Shown here piece after piece: positions 7,285 through 16,514 of a stretch of DNA of 59,342 bases (its first letter is position 1; every line of letters starts with the position of its first letter). The position numbers and the translations under genes are program-made. The notes beneath the pieces are model-generated. The model was not told the origin of the DNA, searched no databases, and saw only the letters and a program-made list of their open reading frames with translations. The DNA comes from a virus: positions 1 through 59,342 of IMG/VR virus record IMGVR_UViG_3300030419_004548, one strand, 5' to 3'.

Positions 7285-8216
7285 TAAAATATTTCTCTCA
7301 TATGTTGTAACACTTTGCTATAGTCTTGATAACCTCTCTGTAAAATATCATCTCTTAAATCTACTACAGGATGTATAGTCGCATCTGATAATTGATTGAA
7401 ATATGAATTTTCATCAAAGTATCCTGGTCTTGTATCTCCTGATGCATTTATGTAAATAATCACAGGCTTTCCGAAGTAACTACATAGTATACTCGAACCA
7501 CCTCCACGTGAAAAGAACCCTTCTGCTCTGCTAAATATTTTAAGTTGAGATTCATTGTAACTTTTGTTTATATTAATAATTATATCGTCAATCTTGTAAA
7601 CGTTAGAATAATGTTCACATAATTCAAAATCTGTCATTTTTCCAAAGCCATCTACATCAGCTGATATATCTCTACCTTGCCATTCATTCATATCTATAAC
7701 AAATTCAGTATTTCTTGGTCTTTTGTATATTACCGAATATCCTTTATCTGTAAGATAATTAAATATTTCATACAAACACTTGATATCGAAATAACCGATT
7801 GGTTTTTCTCCATGTTCTAAATTATAACTATTTTGTACAACTATAAACTTTTCGGGTAAATCTAAATCTGCATCGTAATAATGTTCTTTGTATGGTGGCG
7901 GTGTCCACTCTGAATAATCTAACCATGCATTTGCTTTCATTTTTTCTTCTTCAGTAAGTTCACTATACTTTTTGCCAAAGTGTGCTTGTGTATTGTGATG
8001 TATCCATTTGTTGGGTAAATTCTGTACACCATTTGTTCTGTTGTCTACACTTCTTTCATTATATCGTTCTTCTACATCATCACAAAAATAGTAAAAAGGT
8101 TTCATTCCTTTTGGAATAATACATTTTTCTAATTTACCTTTTGTATGTAAATAATAAGCATATGGAATAGAACAAGCTAACTCATATCCAAATTCAGGTT
8201 TGACATCAATTATCAT
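7284..8216 (-). CDS. putative GT-B type glycosyltransferase
   Basis: A 310-residue protein of unassigned family. The C-terminal half has a GT-B-like donor region: AEGFFSRGGGSSILCSYFGKPVIIY resembles the segment where such enzymes bind the nucleotide and monitor an allowed surface. The N-terminal half (YELACSIPYAYYLHTKGKLEKC) looks like the acceptor domain found near fucosyltransferase-like phage proteins. It overlaps the reductase upstream by 11 bases. Substrate unknown. Confidence 0.5.
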   Translation of the reverse strand: MIIDVKPEFGYELACSIPYAYYLHTKGKLEKCIIPKGMKPFYYFCDDVEERYNERSVDNRTNGVQNLPNKWIHHNTQAHFGKKYSELTEEEKMKANAWLDYSEWTPPPYKEHYYDADLDLPEKFIVVQNSYNLEHGEKPIGYFDIKCLYEIFNYLTDKGYSVIYKRPRNTEFVIDMNEWQGRDISADVDGFGKMTDFELCEHYSNVYKIDDIIININKSYNESQLKIFSRAEGFFSRGGGSSILCSYFGKPVIIYINASGDTRPGYFDENSYFNQLSDATIHPVVDLRDDILQRGYQDYSKVLQHMREIF

Positions 8217-8952
8217 AAAACTCTCTCAACTCTTTTAACTGCTCATATATCGGTTTCATATCATAACCACCTGTCAAGCATTTATTAGGCATATCTTTAT
8301 CATTACGTTTTACTTCAATCTCTTTATCATATGCTCTGTTTATCTCTAACAATAACTCATACTTAGAAATACATTGTGAGTGTAATACATTCTCTATTGG
8401 ATACAAATCTAAATCATCAATCATTAGTTGCTCACAAAACTTAGCCCACTCTAAAGTAGTATTTCCATTCCACAGAGCTTGTGAAAATCCATATACAGAT
8501 TCTTCATTCAAAAACCATCCTAATAAACTATTTGTTTGTCCATTTAATTCGTGTCCAATAATAGAAGTTTTAATTATTATAGTTCTTCGACCATGAGCTT
8601 TTATATAATCAGATGCTATCTTTTTTGACTTACCATAGAAGTCATCATCCATTTCACAATCAGTTCCTGGATGTATTATTCTCACCCATTGTTTCCATTC
8701 ATATGTATCTAACCAAATAGGTAGTTCATAATTTATTCTCAAATCAGATGTTTCTTCTGCTACGTGTTTTTGTGGTATATGTCCAATACAATTTACTACA
8801 AAATTACCATCAAAAGCTCCTATCTTTTCTTTAAATTCAGGTGATGGCCAATGTTCTTCAATATGTACAATTTTGTGATTCAAAGAATTACTCAGATATT
8901 TTGATACAGCATTACCCAACATCCCTTTATGTCCTAATACTAATATTTTCAC
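8206..8952 (-). CDS. RmlD/CapF-like NAD(P)-dependent sugar reductase
   Basis: A 248-residue SDR protein beginning KILVLGHKGMLG, typical of dTDP-4-dehydrorhamnose reductase (RmlD) and of the N-terminal part of CapF. A Y-x3-K pair is present in FYGKSKK. It directly follows, with a 4-base overlap, the CapD/PseB-like dehydratase. The pair therefore resembles dehydratase plus reductase steps in synthesis of a 6-deoxy amino sugar such as an FucNAc-type residue. The exact product is inference. Slightly shorter than RmlD (about 290). Confidence 0.75.
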   Translation of the reverse strand: MKILVLGHKGMLGNAVSKYLSNSLNHKIVHIEEHWPSPEFKEKIGAFDGNFVVNCIGHIPQKHVAEETSDLRINYELPIWLDTYEWKQWVRIIHPGTDCEMDDDFYGKSKKIASDYIKAHGRRTIIIKTSIIGHELNGQTNSLLGWFLNEESVYGFSQALWNGNTTLEWAKFCEQLMIDDLDLYPIENVLHSQCISKYELLLEINRAYDKEIEVKRNDKDMPNKCLTGGYDMKPIYEQLKELREFYDN

Positions 8953-9899
8953 TTTGTTACTCCGTGTTCAGTTAAAAAATCATATACATCTTCTGAATCT
9001 ATTAATGAATCTAAAGAATTATAAGTTTTCATTTCTTCATTTATAAAGTCATCTGTAATTAAAAAGAAATTATCAAGTTCTTCAACTCTTCTCCATTCTT
9101 CAGCTGATACCATCTCTTCGTGTAATTTTTCACCAGGTCTGATTCCAATCGGAATCAATCCAACTTTACCTGTTTTGTCATACATATAAATTAGTGACTT
9201 TGCTATATCTGTGACTTTTACAGATTTGACTTTAGGAACTGCAATCTTTCCGTGTGAGTTTTCATTGTAATAAGTCCAATTGATTAAGTCTACAGCATCA
9301 TCTAAAGTCAATACAAATCTTGTCATACGAACATCTGTAATTGGAAGATTATCAACTCCATCATTCAATAGTTTTTTAAAGAATGGAATAACCGAACCTG
9401 TAGATTCTAAAACGTTACCATATCTAACTACCATCACTTTCATATCTTTTTGTTGTTTAGCATACTCAATATAAAGTCTCTCTGATATTGACTTACACAT
9501 ACCATACACGTTTATAGGATTACAAGCTTTGTCTGTCGATACAAATATTAAATCTTTTACGTTACCAACTTCAGTTACAGCCTCTATAACATTTTGATGT
9601 CCTACTATGTTTGTCTTTACACTTTCGAAAGGGTCATCTTCACATATAGGAACGTGTTTTAGTGCGGCCGCATTTATTACAACTCCAGGATTGAATCTTA
9701 TCAAACAATTTTTGATAGAATTTTTATCTTTTATGTCACCAATCATATTCTTGATATCAGGATATACTTGTTTTAGACTATGATGTTTATGTTCATCTCG
9801 TGACAAAACAATCACATCATTATTATCATAATATCGTTTAACAAGTGTTCTACCCAATGCACCTGTACCACCTATTATTAATATTCTTTTATTCTTCAT
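8949..9899 (-). CDS. UDP-GlcNAc 4,6-dehydratase-like (CapD/PseB family)
   Basis: A 316-residue extended SDR of the polysaccharide biosynthesis protein CapD group. It has a Rossmann motif ILIIGGTGALGR, the AALKHVPICE signature near the substrate pocket, a STDKA segment, and MCKS in place of the usual Y-x3-K tyrosine region (the sequence reads NVYGMCKS, so Y-G-M-C-K is the Y-x3-K). Members dehydrate UDP-GlcNAc at C4/C6, with or without C5 inversion, at the start of FucNAc, QuiNAc or pseudaminic acid pathways. Lacks the membrane domain of WbpM-type relatives. Overlaps both neighbours. Confidence 0.85.
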   Translation of the reverse strand: MKNKRILIIGGTGALGRTLVKRYYDNNDVIVLSRDEHKHHSLKQVYPDIKNMIGDIKDKNSIKNCLIRFNPGVVINAAALKHVPICEDDPFESVKTNIVGHQNVIEAVTEVGNVKDLIFVSTDKACNPINVYGMCKSISERLYIEYAKQQKDMKVMVVRYGNVLESTGSVIPFFKKLLNDGVDNLPITDVRMTRFVLTLDDAVDLINWTYYNENSHGKIAVPKVKSVKVTDIAKSLIYMYDKTGKVGLIPIGIRPGEKLHEEMVSAEEWRRVEELDNFFLITDDFINEEMKTYNSLDSLIDSEDVYDFLTEHGVTK

Positions 9900-10797
9900 A
9901 TGTTTTCCACTCTATTCTTGTCGGCACGTTTGTACCTTCTATTGGTTTGACAAAAGTTGCTTCATCTTCTTCAGGTAACTTTCCCCACTTATTCACGAAT
10001 TTCTGTATATTAACTTGTTCTGCTTCTTGTTGTCTTTTTGACTTCATATAAAATTTATCTTTTGCTTCATCTCTAAAGTGACTACCACGAGCAGAGAAAT
10101 GCCATAGAACTGATTGAGGTACCATTCTGAACTTATAACCTTCTAACTGCATACGAATAAACAAATCTTTATCTTCCCACGATGCGGGTCTAAACAAATC
10201 ATCATTACCGCCTATCCATTTATAGTCTTCTACTTTACAAAAGAATCCCGCTCCTCCTGCTTTGACAACTTCTAATGAATCATTCATCTTAGAAAATTCT
10301 GTAGCCCATTGGTCAAACGAACTCCCATCAAAGTTTTCAGCATATGCTCCAAACTCGTCAACATCTACAAATACCGTTCCTGGTCTGTAGTCAGGGTCGT
10401 TTGTAAATATTTTTGGTTGTATTCTAAATGATGATGCTATCAATCTTTCATCCGGTTTCAAGTTATCGTATAATTTCAACAACTCTAAATCTTGATTAGG
10501 TGCTATCCACATATCTGAATGAATAATATTCACAAATTCTGTCTTCACTTTATCAACACAAAAATTCATACCGCCACCGATTCCTTTTGGGTCATCATTG
10601 TGGTCAATATAATATTCTATATCTAATTTTCTATAGTTAGAATCTAACCAATTATCAGTTCCATCATTACAATTTTCAGCGTGTACTATTATAGGCATAT
10701 CTTTATAATAGGCATTTTGTCGTATTGACTTAACGGCTAACTTTAAGTAATCTAAATTATTATTCGTAGAAATTGTAGTAGTTATTTTATGCTCCAT
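9889..10797 (-). CDS. family 2 glycosyltransferase
   Basis: The ATG at 10797 is chosen because AGGAG lies 8 bases upstream; the frame is open to 10824, but that would start inside the dehydratase gene. The 302-residue GT-A protein has HAENCNDGTDNW and the metal-site motif IIHSDMW, followed by a WEDKDLFIRMQ segment. It is a paralogue of the glycosyltransferase at 3730-4947, sharing the HxDM motif and the RGSxFRDEAK segment, but lacks its C-terminal extension. Role: sugar transfer in the surface-glycan pathway. Confidence 0.85.
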   Translation of the reverse strand: MEHKITTTISTNNNLDYLKLAVKSIRQNAYYKDMPIIVHAENCNDGTDNWLDSNYRKLDIEYYIDHNDDPKGIGGGMNFCVDKVKTEFVNIIHSDMWIAPNQDLELLKLYDNLKPDERLIASSFRIQPKIFTNDPDYRPGTVFVDVDEFGAYAENFDGSSFDQWATEFSKMNDSLEVVKAGGAGFFCKVEDYKWIGGNDDLFRPASWEDKDLFIRMQLEGYKFRMVPQSVLWHFSARGSHFRDEAKDKFYMKSKRQQEAEQVNIQKFVNKWGKLPEEDEATFVKPIEGTNVPTRIEWKTYEE

Positions 10798-11755
10798 TTT
10801 GTAGTCTCCTAACGTCATTGTCAACCATTCTTGTTACCATATCTTCAAAAGAAGTCTTTGGTTGCCAATCTAATAAATAACGTGCTTTTGAAGAGTCACC
10901 TCTCAACACATCTACTTCAGCAGGTCTCATAAATCTCGGGTCTTGTTTGATATGTTTTTGCCAACTATCTATACCAACCCATCTAAAAGCTATATCTAAA
11001 AAGTCTCTTATACTATGAGCAGTTCCTGTTGCTACTACAAAATCTGTAGGCGAATCGTGTTGCATCATTTTCCACATTGACTCAACATAGTCAGGTGCAT
11101 ATCCCCAATCTCTTAACGAATCTAAATTACCTAAACTTATATGGTCTGTATGTCCTAAGTATATTTTTGCAACTCCATTAGTAATCTTTCTTGTTACAAA
11201 TTCAACACCTCTTCGTTCTGATTCGTGATTAAATAATATACCACTTACATTAAACATATCGTAAGACTCTCTATAGTTTTTAGTCATCCAATGAGCATAT
11301 AGTTTTGCAACACCATACGGTGAACGTGGATAAAAAGGAGTGTCTTCGTTAGCAGGATTCTCTATCATCTTACCAAACATTTCAGATGTAGATGCTTGAT
11401 AGAATTTGACATCTTTGCCATACTCTCTGATTGCTTCTAACATTCTCAATGCACCCATTCCTGTAACATCACTTGTTTGTTCAGGTGTGTTCCAACTCTC
11501 ACCTACAAATGATTGCGCACCTAAGTTATAAACTTCATCAGGATTTGATTCTCTTAGACATCTAACTAATGAATTTTGGTCTGTCAAATCACCATTGACA
11601 AATGTTATCTCATTTTCTAAATGTCTTGTATTAGTTCTGTTAGGACTTGAAGTTCTTCTCTCCATCCCAAATACTTTATAATTCTTTTTTAATAAAAAGT
11701 CAGCTAAGTGACTTCCATCCATTCCATTAATACCTGTGATTAATGCTCGTTTCAT
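10787..11755 (-). CDS. gmd: GDP-mannose 4,6-dehydratase
   Basis: A 322-residue SDR with all features of Gmd: ALITGINGMDGSHLADFLL, FGMERRTS, YNLGAQSFVGESW, the QASTSEMFG catalytic threonine/serine region, and YGVAKLYAHW carrying the Y-x3-K pair. It converts GDP-D-mannose to GDP-4-keto-6-deoxymannose, precursor of GDP-fucose, GDP-rhamnose or GDP-perosamine. Family length about 320-370, so this is complete. Gmd is a known auxiliary gene of marine T4-like phages. No GDP-fucose synthase was identified; the RmlD-like reductase at 8206-8952 could take that role. Confidence 0.93.
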   Translation of the reverse strand: MKRALITGINGMDGSHLADFLLKKNYKVFGMERRTSSPNRTNTRHLENEITFVNGDLTDQNSLVRCLRESNPDEVYNLGAQSFVGESWNTPEQTSDVTGMGALRMLEAIREYGKDVKFYQASTSEMFGKMIENPANEDTPFYPRSPYGVAKLYAHWMTKNYRESYDMFNVSGILFNHESERRGVEFVTRKITNGVAKIYLGHTDHISLGNLDSLRDWGYAPDYVESMWKMMQHDSPTDFVVATGTAHSIRDFLDIAFRWVGIDSWQKHIKQDPRFMRPAEVDVLRGDSSKARYLLDWQPKTSFEDMVTRMVDNDVRRLQNGA

Positions 11756-12741
11756 TTCGACTCCTGTTTTTCTACTTCACTCCAAACATCGTCCCAAGTG
11801 TACCATTTAAAATTAGGATTAAAAATATTTGCATCATTTACTTTACACATCTCATTAGCAATGTGATACCAATTCTGTCCTTTAAGTCTTTTATCATCTA
11901 TGTATTCTATGTCAGCCTCATCCAATACCCAAGAACGTTTCTTAGGATGTTTTCTATTATGTACAATTAATATATTTTTAAAATGATATTGTGGCATATC
12001 AGGTAATACTCTTTTTGCCATCTGACCTAATGCTGTATCATCAATAAAGAATGTTCCTTTAGGTATGTTAACACCTGCCTTAACTGCTTCTGAACTTATT
12101 ATAAATCCACAACCATTAAACTTATGTGGTTTGATATTAGTAACTTGTAAATCTTCTACCTTATCATTGAAAGCATCCATCTCTTCTATATTCATTGTGT
12201 AAGGTATACTCCACCAATTTTTTGTATCTGCTTCTATGAATGGTTTGTCTGTAAACTCTACGTGTTCTAATGGTTTCCAAGAATCATCCCACATCTTATT
12301 TATACCAAATGTAGAAATGTATTTAGGAGTTTGGTCTTTAACTTGTTGATGTAAAGAATCTAATATTGTAAACATTGACTTAGGCATAAGTGCATCAGTT
12401 TCACCCTGTATAAGAACTTCAGCTTTATCACAATATTCTTCTAAGAACCATCTTCTGTAATATGCTATAGTAGTAAAATCTTCATTTATTTCATAAGTAA
12501 GATAACAATTCAACTCTTGGAACTCACTCATCATATCTTCAAATCGTTCTACTAATTTATCAATCGTCATCAATGAAGTATCTATCTTTTCTAACTTCTG
12601 ATTGATATTAAAAGTAAAGTGTACATCAACAGGTTCTCCGTCTTGATGATTCAAACATCTTTTTAAACTTTCTATATACTCTCCAACTATCTCTATCTCA
12701 TACCATTGTACAAGACACCCTATCGCAAATTTAGTTTTCAT
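11752..12741 (-). CDS. putative glycosyltransferase (GT-A-like)
   Basis: A 329-residue protein with a GT-A-like layout: N-terminal strand MKTKFAIGCLVQWYE, a Y-Y-R-R-W-F-L segment, then EVLIQGETDALMP, which places an acidic ExD motif at the expected metal site. A later SSEAVKAG...FFIDDTALGQ segment fits the acceptor side. I do not recognise a CAZy family. It starts 10 bases before the end of the upstream glycosyltransferase gene. Confidence 0.55.
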   Translation of the reverse strand: MKTKFAIGCLVQWYEIEIVGEYIESLKRCLNHQDGEPVDVHFTFNINQKLEKIDTSLMTIDKLVERFEDMMSEFQELNCYLTYEINEDFTTIAYYRRWFLEEYCDKAEVLIQGETDALMPKSMFTILDSLHQQVKDQTPKYISTFGINKMWDDSWKPLEHVEFTDKPFIEADTKNWWSIPYTMNIEEMDAFNDKVEDLQVTNIKPHKFNGCGFIISSEAVKAGVNIPKGTFFIDDTALGQMAKRVLPDMPQYHFKNILIVHNRKHPKKRSWVLDEADIEYIDDKRLKGQNWYHIANEMCKVNDANIFNPNFKWYTWDDVWSEVEKQESK

Positions 12742-13465
12742 AATTATTTTTTATCCTGTTCCAAGTCTCTTCCATTAAACCATAACGCATAGACTTATCA
12801 AATCCATTAAAGTGCCAAACATATCCAGCATCAACAAACATAAAATCTTTTAACAACTCTTTCCTGTAAAGATGGGTAAGGTTGTATTTCTTAGGTAAGA
12901 ATTTAACACTATTATTTATTCTTGTCAAGTAATTTATTGGTGTTTGGTCAGTTCCTTTACTAATTGTATTTTGTAGATTAATAAGTTCTTCTCTGTTTTG
13001 AGATTCAAATTCTATGAACTTATCACATAATGATTTATGCTCTTTGGTCATAACAATAAATCCACAATTAAAATACTCTTCCCAATCTAACTCTCTATCA
13101 AAAAACTTTTTATATCCTTGTATACTTTCTTGTACCCAACCAATATTATCATTATCAGGACAGGCACTAAATGAATCAACTAAATCAAAGAAGTTTGGTG
13201 CGTTCCATTTGACCATAGTATCAACATCAACTAAAGCAACTTTATCATATTCCAAATCACTATTTTCTAATATCTTCCAAATGTACCATCGTTGCCAAGT
13301 AGGTTTCAATATAGTAGTATCCATTAATGGTTCTTCTAATACCATCAAGTCTACATTGTTTTTATTACACCAATAATTCCAAGTGTTTAAACAGAAGGGT
13401 TTGTAGTCAATATCTACAAGACCTTTCATTGCTGTAATTACAACTACATTTTTATTCATAGACAT
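12731..13465 (-). CDS. putative glycosyltransferase (GT8/GT-A-like)
   Basis: A 244-residue protein with VALVDVDTMVKWNAPNFFDL, a DxD motif in the setting typical of GT8-like and related nucleotide-diphospho-sugar transferases, and YFNCGFIVMTKEHK, the usual following segment. Two start codons (ATG at 13465 and 13459) are possible. Role inferred as sugar transfer in the glycan island; donor unknown. Confidence 0.65.
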   Translation of the reverse strand: MSMNKNVVVITAMKGLVDIDYKPFCLNTWNYWCNKNNVDLMVLEEPLMDTTILKPTWQRWYIWKILENSDLEYDKVALVDVDTMVKWNAPNFFDLVDSFSACPDNDNIGWVQESIQGYKKFFDRELDWEEYFNCGFIVMTKEHKSLCDKFIEFESQNREELINLQNTISKGTDQTPINYLTRINNSVKFLPKKYNLTHLYRKELLKDFMFVDAGYVWHFNGFDKSMRYGLMEETWNRIKNNYEN

Positions 13466-14207
13466 AGTTTGCTGATAACTCTCTAAACTCTAAAAACTTT
13501 TCCATCAATCCGTTAGACTGCATATATCCAAACATTCCTTGTTCAGCATTTTGACAATAAGTTTGTAAATCTAAATCACTAACACCACTTTTGTAAGTAT
13601 GTGCTGAATGATGTATTAACGGACATCTATCTACTACTCCAACTTTCCATCCTTGTTTTTCACATAAGATACCTGATAAAACATCTTGACCCCAACCATA
13701 AACTAACTCATCAGGAAACTGAGGATACACTCTAATAAAATCTTTGTGTATTAATGGTGCTTGAAAGTCTACCCATTTTACTTGTCGAATCTCATTACTA
13801 TTCCAACAATGCATATATTTCCATTTACATTGATTCTCAACTTGTAGAACAGAAGGAGATATTATTTTATAAGTCAATGAGTCTTTGTAAAACATTTCTT
13901 CTCTGAGTGTTCTTACAAAGTTATTTCCTTGAAGGACTAAGTCATTGTTCAATGATAAAAGACTATCGTATTGTTCAGACATTGTGAAGAAATCTAATGC
14001 TATATTTAGAGCACCACCAAAGTATGTATTCTGACCTGTTTCGTGTGTTGTATACTTTGACTTACCATCTTCACGAGAACCATTATCAATCAGAATTAAA
14101 TCATAATCATCTCTTTCATATGGTTTTAATTCTTCCCATAATTTATCTGTCATCTCGGGAAGATTGTGATTGTATATAACTGCTAATGTTTTAGTTGGTA
14201 GGCTCAT
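13452..14207 (-). CDS. family 2 glycosyltransferase
   Basis: A 251-residue protein with a family 2 start (TLAVIYNHNLPEM), a nucleotide-binding LILIDNGS segment, and SLNNDLVL as the DxD-equivalent site in the rhamnosyltransferase-like subgroup. YGWGQDVL provides the catalytic-base region. It overlaps neighbours by about 15 bases on each side. Likely a transferase in the same glycan assembly. Confidence 0.75.
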   Translation of the reverse strand: MSLPTKTLAVIYNHNLPEMTDKLWEELKPYERDDYDLILIDNGSREDGKSKYTTHETGQNTYFGGALNIALDFFTMSEQYDSLLSLNNDLVLQGNNFVRTLREEMFYKDSLTYKIISPSVLQVENQCKWKYMHCWNSNEIRQVKWVDFQAPLIHKDFIRVYPQFPDELVYGWGQDVLSGILCEKQGWKVGVVDRCPLIHHSAHTYKSGVSDLDLQTYCQNAEQGMFGYMQSNGLMEKFLEFRELSANYVYE

Positions 14208-14874
14208 ATCTATGACCTTCTAATTTAAAATTAATAAATGGATTTAAAGAATGTATATTACATCCATAAACCTCTTGTATTCTATTTTTAATATCTATCG
14301 TGTTTTGGTCAGTTAGATAAAGCCAACGTTCTATTCCACTCCAATTACTTGCATCAGGCCAATGTGGTTTAACGTAACCATCATAATATAATTTTCCGTC
14401 AATCTTACCAACATCATTTCCACAAACAATTATATTCTTAGCGCCCATATAAGCAGCGATGTTCATACAAGTGTTTATAGTAGTCCTAATACAAATCATT
14501 AAGTCTGTTCCTATATTATCAAGTGTCGATTGTTCATTAGCGGGTCCGTTTTCCCACATATAAAAATTATCACCATCCGGACACTCGTTCTCACCTTTGT
14601 CTACATAACCTTTAAAGTATTTACTATATAAAAATTTAATCTTTGGATGATTGTGTAAATCTACAATAGTTTTATCCCATCGTACTTTTACGTTTAAATC
14701 TTTTCCGGCAATATAATCACAAGGATATTTTTCATAAGTTTGATTAACTCCCATTGTTATTTTGTTTTCAAAGAAAGAAGGGTCTACAAAATTCATAGAA
14801 GAGCCACCACCAACTATCCAAATGTCTTCACCTGAATGTACATCTTTTAATTCTTTCAATAACTTATTTGCCAT
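14191..14874 (-). CDS. DUF115-like Rossmann protein
   Basis: The start is set at ATG 14874 because GGAG lies 5 bases upstream; the frame is open to 14898. The 227-residue product has IWIVGGGSSM near its N-terminus and NIIVCGNDVG in the middle, the pattern of DUF115/MAF-type proteins and of related sialyltransferase-like folds. Such proteins sit beside NeuA-type genes in flagellin glycosylation and LPS loci. Directly downstream of the CMP-sugar synthetase, it could be the transferase that uses that activated sugar. This is inference. Confidence 0.55.
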   Translation of the reverse strand: MANKLLKELKDVHSGEDIWIVGGGSSMNFVDPSFFENKITMGVNQTYEKYPCDYIAGKDLNVKVRWDKTIVDLHNHPKIKFLYSKYFKGYVDKGENECPDGDNFYMWENGPANEQSTLDNIGTDLMICIRTTINTCMNIAAYMGAKNIIVCGNDVGKIDGKLYYDGYVKPHWPDASNWSGIERWLYLTDQNTIDIKNRIQEVYGCNIHSLNPFINFKLEGHRYEPTN

Positions 14875-15520
14875 ATTTTCTCCAAATGTGTTCTGCAATC
14901 ATAAAGTCAAATTCAGTATCTATATCTATTGATTCAACTTCATTCGTAACGTGAAACGTAGGTTCATCAGTTACTACATTTCTAAACTCGTGTAAGTCTT
15001 CACAAGATAGAATACAACATCCATAATTTACAGAATAAATATCAGGTAAATCTTGTGAGTTTGGTGCATCACTTGGATTGTAATTTAGTGGTTTCCCATC
15101 TAACCACATATGATGTTTTTGTGATGTTACCGTTACTATATTTCTTGCACCATTTCTAAATCTTGATACACATTCACTTATAGTTTCACTACTAAGTAAT
15201 GGTGATGTACAAGGAGAATACATAATGTATTCACTATCAACTGCAGTAGTTAAATTTACCATAAAATCACTATTGTTCACTTCACTACTCGCATAATAAT
15301 CTTCTCTACGATGTGCAGTTACATTATGTTTACGAGCTATGTCTAACATTTTGTCTGAATCACTCGTCACAACTATTTCATCCAACCCCGCAACTTTCTT
15401 CAGAGTTTCAATTTTTATGTCTAATAAAGTCGTGTTTGCAAATGGTTTTAAATTCTTATTTTTAACTCTTTGTGAACCTTTTCTAACCGGTATAACTGCT
15501 GTTAGTTTATTTGTTTTCAC
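14864..15520 (-). CDS. CMP-sugar synthetase (NeuA/KdsB-type cytidylyltransferase)
   Basis: A 218-residue cytidylyltransferase. The CTP-binding loop reads AVIPVRKGSQRVKNKNL, the classical NeuA signature, followed by VVTSDSDKMLDIA and a C-terminal VESIDIDTEFDF that supplies the metal-binding aspartates. Length matches single-domain NeuA (about 220-240). It activates a 2-keto acid sugar (sialic-, legionaminic-, pseudaminic- or KDO-like) as a CMP derivative. No obvious NeuB-type condensing enzyme is visible, so the sugar probably comes from the host or from a gene outside the window. Confidence 0.85.
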   Translation of the reverse strand: MKTNKLTAVIPVRKGSQRVKNKNLKPFANTTLLDIKIETLKKVAGLDEIVVTSDSDKMLDIARKHNVTAHRREDYYASSEVNNSDFMVNLTTAVDSEYIMYSPCTSPLLSSETISECVSRFRNGARNIVTVTSQKHHMWLDGKPLNYNPSDAPNSQDLPDIYSVNYGCCILSCEDLHEFRNVVTDEPTFHVTNEVESIDIDTEFDFMIAEHIWRKYGK

Positions 15521-16502
15521 TCATAACCTCCTGTAAAATAGCATTCCAATTATCTCTAAAAGTAATTCCTCTGTCATCAATATAGTATTCTGCTCTTGGT
15601 TTTTCCCAAGTAACATAATCTACATATTGTCTAACATCGTATTTTTCTAACCATTCTTCAACTAATTCAACTCCTGTTTTACCATTAACTAATGGTCTAT
15701 CAGGTCTTGCTTTTGCTGTGAATATTATTATATTCCATTTCTCTGATAATTCTTTTAGTGCTTCTAAACTACCACGTATTGGTTCACCATAACAAGTTCC
15801 ATCGTACCAACCTTTATCCATACTATGAATCACACCATCAAAATCTACAGCTATATTTTTCAATTCATTTTCAAATCCTGGTGGAACATTTAAATTAGAA
15901 ATATCTGTATTTACTTCTGATTCTATACCTAATTCTTCAAATCGTCTGTCTTGAGCTTTACCTGCTATTGTCGGACATTTAAATCCTGCTCCGTGTATCA
16001 ATTCATAAATCAATGCTAATGATATTATTTCTGATGTATGATAATTTATTACATCAAAACTAATAGGAATAATTCTTTCGTCTAATCCTTCTTTCGGTTG
16101 TGCGCTCCATAAACAACTATTAATATTATTGTCCACAGACCAATTTAGTCCATTTACTAATGAATTAGAAGACGCACCTGTTGTCGAACAACTTATACCT
16201 ATTGCCAAACATTTAGATTTATCTAATCCTCTACTACGTAACTCTAACCATTTTGATAGCCAAGTTTCAAAAGATTCATCTGAAATAATAGATGTAACTA
16301 AAGTACCACTACCCGGTGCAATTACATTCTTATCAGTTAGTCTTGACATATCAATAGCACCATGGTCTGCTACTCCAAGATTACCACCGTGTCCAAACAA
16401 GAATATATGTTCAGCTTCATTAAATGCTTTTTGTAGTTCTCTCCACTTAGCTGAGTTTCCTATTTGTCTAAATTTACTTTCAAAATTTTCTATACTAACC
16501 AT
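15507..16502 (-). CDS. SIS-HAD fusion: sugar-phosphate isomerase plus HAD hydrolase
   Basis: Start at ATG 16502 with AGGAG upstream; a TTG one codon earlier is unlikely. Residues about 1-200 form a SIS (GmhA-like) domain: IFLFGHGGNLGVADHGA and CLAIGISCSTTGASSNS are the two phosphosugar-binding loops. Residues about 210-331 form a HAD-type domain: IAVDFDGVIH (motif I with two Asp), IIFTAKARPD (motif II) and YYIDDRGITF (motif IV). The fused pair could isomerise a sugar phosphate and then remove or handle the phosphate. It overlaps the cytidylyltransferase gene, so all three may act on one sugar. Substrate unknown. Confidence 0.8.
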   Translation of the reverse strand: MVSIENFESKFRQIGNSAKWRELQKAFNEAEHIFLFGHGGNLGVADHGAIDMSRLTDKNVIAPGSGTLVTSIISDESFETWLSKWLELRSRGLDKSKCLAIGISCSTTGASSNSLVNGLNWSVDNNINSCLWSAQPKEGLDERIIPISFDVINYHTSEIISLALIYELIHGAGFKCPTIAGKAQDRRFEELGIESEVNTDISNLNVPPGFENELKNIAVDFDGVIHSMDKGWYDGTCYGEPIRGSLEALKELSEKWNIIIFTAKARPDRPLVNGKTGVELVEEWLEKYDVRQYVDYVTWEKPRAEYYIDDRGITFRDNWNAILQEVMSENK

Positions 16503-16514
16503 CAAAGTCTCCTA

